From assembly GCA_009918225.1 (NCBI GenBank), contig RGEP01000078.1, forward strand, positions 1-7,985: a stretch of 7,985 nucleotides of DNA. Reading direction: 5' to 3'. Source of the DNA: Betaproteobacteria bacterium. GTDB taxonomy: Bacteria > Pseudomonadota > Gammaproteobacteria > Burkholderiales > Burkholderiaceae_C. Positions 1 to 7,985 of the stretch are shown here, piece after piece; positions within the stretch are counted from its first letter, which is position 1; every line of letters starts with the position of its first letter. The notes under the pieces are model-generated. The model did not search any database and was not told the origin of the DNA. It saw only the letters and a program-made list of their open reading frames with translations. Made by a program: the position numbers and the translations under genes.

Positions 1-22
1 AATCGGGGTCAGATTCCAATTA
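1..22 (+). repeat. Left inverted end of the transposase element
   Basis: This 22-bp segment is the reverse complement of 845-866 except at base 4. It can fold as AATCGG (1-6) against CCAATT (16-21), with one mismatch and a 9-nt loop GGTCAGATT. The same loop appears complementary in the right end. The outer part of the stem would lie beyond the window. Confidence 0.8.
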
Positions 23-55
23 CTGGACTGAGCGGATGCATCGGTCCGCGATTCA

Positions 56-760
56 ATGGCCCGACTGCCCCGGCTCACCGTCACCGGATATCCGCACCAT
101 GTGATCCTGCGCGGCAACAACCGCCAGGACATCTTTGTCGACGGGCGCGACCGGGAGCGGATGCTCGCGTTGCTGCAGGAGCATGCAGAGCGGGAGGGCG
201 TGGACATCCACGCCTACGTGCTGATGAGCAACCATCTGCACCTGCTGCTGACGCCGCAGCAAGACGGTGCGCTGCCCCGGCTGATGCAGTCCGTCGGCCG
301 CGCCTACGTGCTGTACTTCAACAAGCGCCACGGGCGCACCGGCACGCTGTGGGAGGGGCGCTACCGCTCCACGCTGATCGAAACCGAGCGCTATCTGCTC
401 GCCTGCATGGTCTACATCGACCTGAACCCGGTGCGCGCCGGTATGGTGGCCGACCCGGCAGACCACGCGTGGTCCAGCCACGCGCACTATCTGGGGCGAC
501 GGGTCGACCGCCTCGTCACGCCGCATCCGCTGTACTGGGCGCTGGGTAACACCCCGTTTGCCCGGGAGGCTGCGTACGCCGAGTTGGTGCGTGCCGGCCT
601 GAAGGCCGACCAGCAGGCGGCGCTGACCGATTCTGCGCTGAAGGGCTGGGCCCTGGGCAGCCCCGGGTTCGTCGCGGGCTTGCAGAGGCAGACCGAGCGG
701 CGGGTGCAAAAAGGCAAGCCGGGGCGCCCCTTCAGCAAGAGCCGGCCGGGGCAGGGCTGA
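56..760 (+). CDS. REP-associated tyrosine transposase (Y1_Tnp / IS200-like HUH family)
   Basis: The 234-residue protein is a single-strand DNA nuclease/transposase of the Y1 HUH family. The HUH metal-binding motif is H60-L-H62 within MSNHLHLLL. The stretch G96-TLWEGRYRS is typical of this subfamily. The likely nucleophile is Y120 in VYIDLNPVRAG, which aligns by eye with the catalytic tyrosine of the E. coli REP transposase (D-Y-I-Y-I-N-P). The start MARLPRLTVTGYPHHVILRGNNRQ is the usual beginning of the family, with strand beta-1 near residues 14-20, and supports the ATG at 56, although no clear Shine-Dalgarno sequence precedes it. The C-terminus, from about 205, is basic and rich in Gly, Arg and Lys. 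All motifs are present and the frame is open, so the gene looks intact. It should act on the hairpin ends flanking it. Whether it mobilises itself or only short non-autonomous copies elsewhere cannot be told here; many relatives are domesticated and immobile. Confidence 0.9.
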   Translation: MARLPRLTVTGYPHHVILRGNNRQDIFVDGRDRERMLALLQEHAEREGVDIHAYVLMSNHLHLLLTPQQDGALPRLMQSVGRAYVLYFNKRHGRTGTLWEGRYRSTLIETERYLLACMVYIDLNPVRAGMVADPADHAWSSHAHYLGRRVDRLVTPHPLYWALGNTPFAREAAYAELVRAGLKADQQAALTDSALKGWALGSPGFVAGLQRQTERRVQKGKPGRPFSKSRPGQG

Positions 761-802
761 GGACGGAGGGCGAGGCCTAACGTCGCAGTCAGCCCACTTA
801 TT

Positions 803-818
803 AATCTGTCCCTAATTA
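803..818 (+). repeat. Degenerate extra copy of the element's end motif
   Basis: AATCTGTCCCTAATTA at 803-818 matches AATCTGACCCCAATTA at 852-867 at 14 of 16 positions, in the same orientation and 49 bp upstream. Read on the other strand it gives TAATTAGGGACAGATT, against TAATTGGGGTCAGATT in the true end. Unlike the true ends it has no matching stem around the loop. It may be a second transposase recognition site, a decayed earlier end, or the end of a related element. Confidence 0.6.
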
Positions 819-836
819 TTTAGTCGGAATTGATTC

Positions 837-875
837 GGGCAAATTAATTGGAATCTGACCCCAATTAATTTGCTT
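837..875. repeat. Hairpin at the right end of the element
   Basis: AAATTAATTGG (841-851) is perfectly complementary to CCAATTAATTT (861-871), with a 9-nt loop AATCTGACC. Two further pairs, 840-872 and 839-873, extend the stem to 13 bp, and two G-U pairs are possible outside that. The stem is strikingly AT-rich for this genome. No T-run follows, so it is not a convincing intrinsic terminator; a recognition hairpin for the Y1 transposase fits better. The outer base of the stem reaches the -35 box of the proposed gltB promoter. Confidence 0.75.
845..866 (-). repeat. Right inverted end of the transposase element
   Basis: This is the reverse complement of the left end (21 of 22 bases). It is nested in the larger hairpin 837-875. 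It marks the probable junction between the element and the native gltB upstream region. Confidence 0.8.
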
Positions 876-902
876 GGCATTGTTGTTGCAGTGCACTATG
901 CT
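874..902 (+). promoter_or_regulatory. Probable sigma70 promoter of gltBD
   Basis: TTGGCA (874-879) matches the -35 consensus at 5 of 6 positions. TATGCT (897-902) matches the -10 consensus at 4 of 6, and the spacer is the ideal 17 bp. Transcription would begin near 909, giving a leader of about 26 nt before the gltB ATG, with GGAG at 925-928 as ribosome binding site. The spacer contains the palindrome TGCAGTGCA (887-895), a possible operator. The promoter is predicted by eye only. It starts 8 bp outside the element's right inverted end. Confidence 0.5.
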
Positions 903-934
903 CCCCCTCCTTTCGCACTTTCCTGGAGCGCGCG

Positions 935-5665
<4,731 letters not shown>

Positions 5666-5687
5666 TGGCCCACCACCACAGCGATCT

Positions 5688-5693
5688 GAAGGA
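5688..5693 (+). promoter_or_regulatory. Ribosome binding site of gltD (decides the start)
   Basis: GAAGGA lies 6 nt upstream of the ATG at 5700, an ideal distance. An in-frame TTG at 5694, two codons earlier, would directly abut this site with no spacer, so the ATG is the better start. The 34-bp gltB-gltD gap has no terminator or promoter that I can see, consistent with one transcript. Confidence 0.75.
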
Positions 5694-5699
5694 TTGATC

Positions 5700-7178
5700 A
5701 TGGGAAAAGTCACCGGCTTTCTGGAATTTGAGCGGCTTGAAGAGGGCTATGAGCCCGTGCCGCAGCGCGTGAAGAACTACAAAGAGTTCGTCATTGGCCT
5801 GAACAACGAACAGGCCAAGGTGCAGGCCGCGCGTTGCATGGACTGCGGCACGCCGTTCTGCAACAACGGCTGCCCCGTCAACAACATCATTCCGGACTTC
5901 AACGACCTGGTCTACCAGGGTGATTGGCACAACGCGATCACGGTGCTGCACAGCACCAACAACTTTCCGGAATTCACGGGCCGCATCTGCCCCGCACCCT
6001 GTGAGGCCGCTTGCACGCTGAACGTGAACGACGATGCCGTGGGCATCAAGTCCATTGAACACGCCATCATCGACCGCGCCTGGCAAGAGGGCTGGGTGCA
6101 GCCCCAGCCGCCCAAGGTCAAGACCGGCAAGAAGGTTGCGGTCGTGGGGTCGGGCCCAGCCGGCCTGGCCGCCGCGCAGCAGCTCGCGCGCGTGGGCCAC
6201 GAGGTGACGGTGTTCGAAAAGAACAGCCGCATCGGCGGCCTCTTGCGCTATGGCATCCCCGACTTCAAGATGGAGAAGTCCCACATCGACCGCCGTGTGG
6301 AGCAGATGAAGGCCGAGGGCGTGACCTTCCGCACCAGCGTGTTGGTGGGCCAGATGCCCAAGGACAGCAAGGTCACCAACGACGCGCAGACCATCGTCTC
6401 GCCCGAGCAGCTCAAGCAGGACTTCGACGCGGTCATTCTGTGCGGTGGTGCCGAGCAAAGCCGTGACCTGCCGGTTCCCGGCCGCGACCTGGAGGGCGTG
6501 CACTTCGCCATGGAGTTCCTGCCCCAGCAGAACAAGGTGGTGGCCGGTGACAAGGTTCAAGGCCAGCTGCGCGCTGACGGCAAGCATGTGATCGTGATCG
6601 GCGGCGGCGACACCGGCAGCGACTGTGTGGGCACCAGCAACCGCCACGGCGCAGCCAGCGTCACCCAGTTTGAGCTGATGCCCCAGCCCCCTGAGGTGGA
6701 AGACCGCCCGCTGACCTGGCCCTACTGGCCTACCAAGCTGCGCACATCGTCCAGCCACGAAGAAGGCTGCCAGCGTGAATTTGCAATTGCCACCAAGGCT
6801 TTTGTCGGCGGCACGGGTGCTGCCCAGGGCAAGGTGCAGGCCTTGAAGACGGTGGAGCTGGAGTGGAAGAACGGCAAGATGATCGAGGTGCCGGGCTCGG
6901 AAAAGGAGTGGAAGGCCGACCTCGTCTTGCTGGCCATGGGCTTCGTCTCGCCGGTGGCGTCCATCCTGGACACCTTTGGCGTTGAAAAGGACAACCGCGG
7001 CAATGCGCGAGCCAGCACCGACTTCATGGGCGGCTACGCCACCAATGTGGACAAGGTGTTCGCGGCGGGCGATATGCGCCGGGGCCAAAGCCTGGTCGTG
7101 TGGGCCATCCGTGAGGGCCGCCAAGCCGCCCGTGCGGTGGACGAGTTCCTGATGGGAGCCTCAGACCTGCCGCGCTGA
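5700..7178 (+). CDS. gltD: Glutamate synthase (NADPH) small (beta) subunit
   Basis: GltD oxidises NADPH and passes the electrons through FAD and iron-sulfur clusters to the FMN of GltB. From the ATG at 5700 it is 492 residues, close to the usual size (about 470-490). The N-terminal Fer4-type region has two cysteine groups: C46, C49, C54, C58 and C97, C101, C105, which are expected to hold the two 4Fe-4S clusters of the complex. The FAD-binding Rossmann motif is GSGPAG (150-155), followed by the adenine-binding acidic end at VTVFEK. The NADPH-binding motif is VIGGGDTGSD (about 299-308). The C-terminal FAD contact is FAAGDMRRGQS (454-464), with the conserved downstream helix VVWAIREGR. All the motifs are intact. 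It follows gltB by 34 bp and is almost certainly cotranscribed and assembled with it. The family also includes subunits of dihydropyrimidine dehydrogenase-like enzymes, but the adjacent gltB settles the assignment. Confidence 0.98.
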   Translation: MGKVTGFLEFERLEEGYEPVPQRVKNYKEFVIGLNNEQAKVQAARCMDCGTPFCNNGCPVNNIIPDFNDLVYQGDWHNAITVLHSTNNFPEFTGRICPAPCEAACTLNVNDDAVGIKSIEHAIIDRAWQEGWVQPQPPKVKTGKKVAVVGSGPAGLAAAQQLARVGHEVTVFEKNSRIGGLLRYGIPDFKMEKSHIDRRVEQMKAEGVTFRTSVLVGQMPKDSKVTNDAQTIVSPEQLKQDFDAVILCGGAEQSRDLPVPGRDLEGVHFAMEFLPQQNKVVAGDKVQGQLRADGKHVIVIGGGDTGSDCVGTSNRHGAASVTQFELMPQPPEVEDRPLTWPYWPTKLRTSSSHEEGCQREFAIATKAFVGGTGAAQGKVQALKTVELEWKNGKMIEVPGSEKEWKADLVLLAMGFVSPVASILDTFGVEKDNRGNARASTDFMGGYATNVDKVFAAGDMRRGQSLVVWAIREGRQAARAVDEFLMGASDLPR

Positions 7179-7179
7179 G

Positions 7180-7211
7180 CCTCAGGGCCCCTGGGCCGTT
7201 TGTCCCTGAGG
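7180..7211 (+). terminator. Possible weak terminator hairpin after gltD
   Basis: CCTCAGGG (7180-7187) pairs with CCCTGAGG (7204-7211). An alternative inner hairpin pairs GGCCC (7186-7190) with GGGCC (7193-7197) and is followed by GTTTGT. The stem begins two bases after the gltD stop codon. The T-tract is poor, so termination would be partial or factor-assisted. Confidence 0.35.
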
Positions 7212-7226
7212 GCGGTCGGGCTGCCC

Positions 7227-7248
7227 CCGGGGAAACCCGGAACCTTTT
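7227..7248 (+). terminator. Possible second terminator hairpin, GAAA tetraloop
   Basis: CCGGG (7227-7231) pairs with CCCGG (7236-7240) around a GAAA loop, a stable GNRA tetraloop. A short TTTT run follows at 7245-7248, four bases after the stem. The stem is only 5 bp and the T-run is short, so this is a tentative call. Confidence 0.35.
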
Positions 7249-7257
7249 GGGGCCTCG

Positions 7258-7266
7258 TGACACAAT
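7258..7266 (+). promoter_or_regulatory. Possible extended -10 promoter of mlaF
   Basis: TGACACAAT contains a TGn extension (7258-7260) followed by CACAAT (4 of 6 matches to TATAAT). No good -35 box sits 16-18 bp upstream, as is allowed for extended -10 promoters. The transcript would start near 7273, leaving a short leader before the GTG at 7300. It lies after the two hairpins that follow gltD, which suits the start of a new operon. Confidence 0.4.
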
Positions 7267-7299
7267 GGCGTGTTTGCTTTTTGTGACGACCACGCCTTG

Positions 7300-7985
7300 G
7301 TGACCGACGCCCTGATCGAAATCGACCATGTCCGGTTCGGATACGACGCCAGCAGGCCCATCCTGAACGACATTTCGCTGCGCTTTGCGCGCGGCAAGGT
7401 CACGGCCATTCTGGGCGGCTCGGGCTGCGGCAAGACCACCCTCTTGCGCTTGATCGGGGGCATCCATGGCGCCGACGGCGGCCGGGTGGTGTTCGATGGC
7501 GAGGTCGTCAACGCCCGTGACCGTTCTCAACTGCTGCGCCTGCGCCGGCGCATGGGCATGCTGTTCCAGTTCGGCGCTTTGTTCACCGACCTCACGGTGT
7601 TTGACAACGTCGCCTTCCCCTTGCGCGAACACACCGATTTGTCGGAAGCGATGATTCGCGACATCGTGCTGCTGAAGTTGCATGCGGTGGGCTTGCGGGG
7701 GGCAGCAGACCTCAGGATTTCCGAGGTGTCGGGCGGTATGGCCCGGCGCATCGCCTTGGCCCGGGCGATCGCCTTGGACCCGGAACTCATCATGTACGAC
7801 GAGCCCTTCGCCGGCTTGGACCTGATTTCCATGGGCGTTGCCGCCAACCTGATCCGCAAACTCAACGACATCACCGGCAGCACCTCGCTGGTGGTGTCTC
7901 ACGACGTGCCCGAATGCATGGCCATCAGCGACCATGTGGTGCTGCTGGCCAATGGTGGCCGCATCGTGGCGCAGGGCACACCGGC
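7300..7985 (+). CDS. mlaF: Mla phospholipid transport system ATP-binding protein (3' end outside window)
   Basis: MlaF is the cytoplasmic ATPase of the MlaFEDB inner-membrane complex, which moves phospholipids between the inner membrane and the periplasmic carrier MlaC to keep the outer membrane asymmetric. The window holds 228 codons of an expected 260-270. Visible motifs are Walker A GGSGCGKTT (39-47), the Q-loop at Q90 in LFQFGALFTDLTVFDNVAFPLRE, which is diagnostic for MlaF/Ttg2A, the signature VSGGM (143-147), Walker B LIMYDE (163-168) and the H-loop VSHDVPE (H201). The GTG at 7300 starts MTDALIEIDHV, the expected N-terminus. There is no strong Shine-Dalgarno sequence; TTG at 7297 and GTG at 7270 are in-frame alternatives. 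Signature Val (usually Leu) and D-loop LDLIS (usually DPI) are small departures from the consensus. mlaE and mlaD probably follow downstream, outside the window. Confidence 0.93.
   Translation, partial: MTDALIEIDHVRFGYDASRPILNDISLRFARGKVTAILGGSGCGKTTLLRLIGGIHGADGGRVVFDGEVVNARDRSQLLRLRRRMGMLFQFGALFTDLTVFDNVAFPLREHTDLSEAMIRDIVLLKLHAVGLRGAADLRISEVSGGMARRIALARAIALDPELIMYDEPFAGLDLISMGVAANLIRKLNDITGSTSLVVSHDVPECMAISDHVVLLANGGRIVAQGTP

Larger units (their letters stand above)
1..866 (+). mobile_element. Single-gene Y1 (REP-associated type) transposase element with inverted ends
   Basis: The unit consists of one HUH/Y1 transposase gene between two 22-bp inverted ends, 1-22 and 845-866, which match at 21 of 22 positions (the mismatch pairs base 4 with base 863). 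The shared core reads GGGGTCAGATTCCAATTA on the left and its complement on the right. Each end can also fold on itself as a short hairpin, as expected for substrates of Y1 transposases, which recognise single-stranded hairpins. I see no target-site duplication, and these enzymes usually make none. The left limit coincides with the window edge, so the element may extend further. The call is strong for the gene and the repeats; that this is a complete, mobile unit is inference. Confidence 0.72.

Noticed and set aside
32..49. Small inverted repeat GCGGA/TCCGC just before the transposase start
   Set aside because: It is only 5 bp with an 8-nt loop in GC-rich DNA, which is likely chance.
774..780. 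GCCTAAC resembles the inverse core site of an integron attC
   Set aside because: There is no matching GTTRRRY core or paired arms downstream, and no other integron trait.
837..875. Right-end hairpin as an intrinsic terminator for the transposase gene
   Set aside because: The stem is AT-rich and no T-run follows on the plus strand, and it is better explained as the transposase end.
5694..7178. gltD starting at the TTG two codons upstream
   Set aside because: The ribosome binding site GAAGGA ends at 5693, leaving no spacer; the ATG at 5700 has a 6-nt spacer and the usual N-terminus MGKVTGFLEF.
7270..7299. Longer mlaF starts at GTG 7270 or TTG 7297
   Set aside because: The added residues do not resemble the MlaF N-terminus, and neither has a clear ribosome binding site; GTG 7300 gives the expected start, though this is not certain.

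Overview
The window is GC-rich, densely coding DNA on the plus strand. The gene order gltB-gltD-mlaF and the protein sequences suggest a betaproteobacterium of the order Burkholderiales, possibly a Comamonadaceae-like genome. That placement rests on remembered synteny and sequence style, not on a database search.

Layout. Positions 1-866 hold a small single-gene transposable unit: a Y1 HUH (REP-associated type) transposase at 56-760 between 22-bp inverted ends (21/22 matching). Both ends are themselves imperfect hairpins. A degenerate third copy of the end motif lies at 803-818, inside an AT-rich strip (about 797-871) that contrasts with its surroundings. A sigma70-like promoter (874-902) starts within a few bases of the right end and leads into gltB (935-5665) and gltD (5700-7178), the two subunits of NADPH-dependent glutamate synthase. 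The 121-bp gap after gltD carries two small hairpins that could be weak terminators and an extended -10 element. It is followed by the first 228 codons of mlaF (7300 to the window end), the ATPase of the Mla phospholipid transporter.

How the genes work together. GltB releases ammonia from glutamine and channels it to its FMN site. GltD supplies electrons from NADPH through FAD and iron-sulfur clusters, so that 2-oxoglutarate and glutamine give two glutamates. mlaF probably begins a separate operon for outer-membrane lipid asymmetry. The transposase unit is unrelated to these functions and appears to have inserted just upstream of the gltBD promoter.

Assessment. gltB, gltD and mlaF look intact (mlaF only cut by the window edge) and ordinary. 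I see no CRISPR array, tRNA, rRNA, defence cluster or clearly novel system. The points most worth a second look are the structure of the transposase element's ends, their closeness to the gltB promoter, and the Lys/Ala/Pro-rich tail of GltB.
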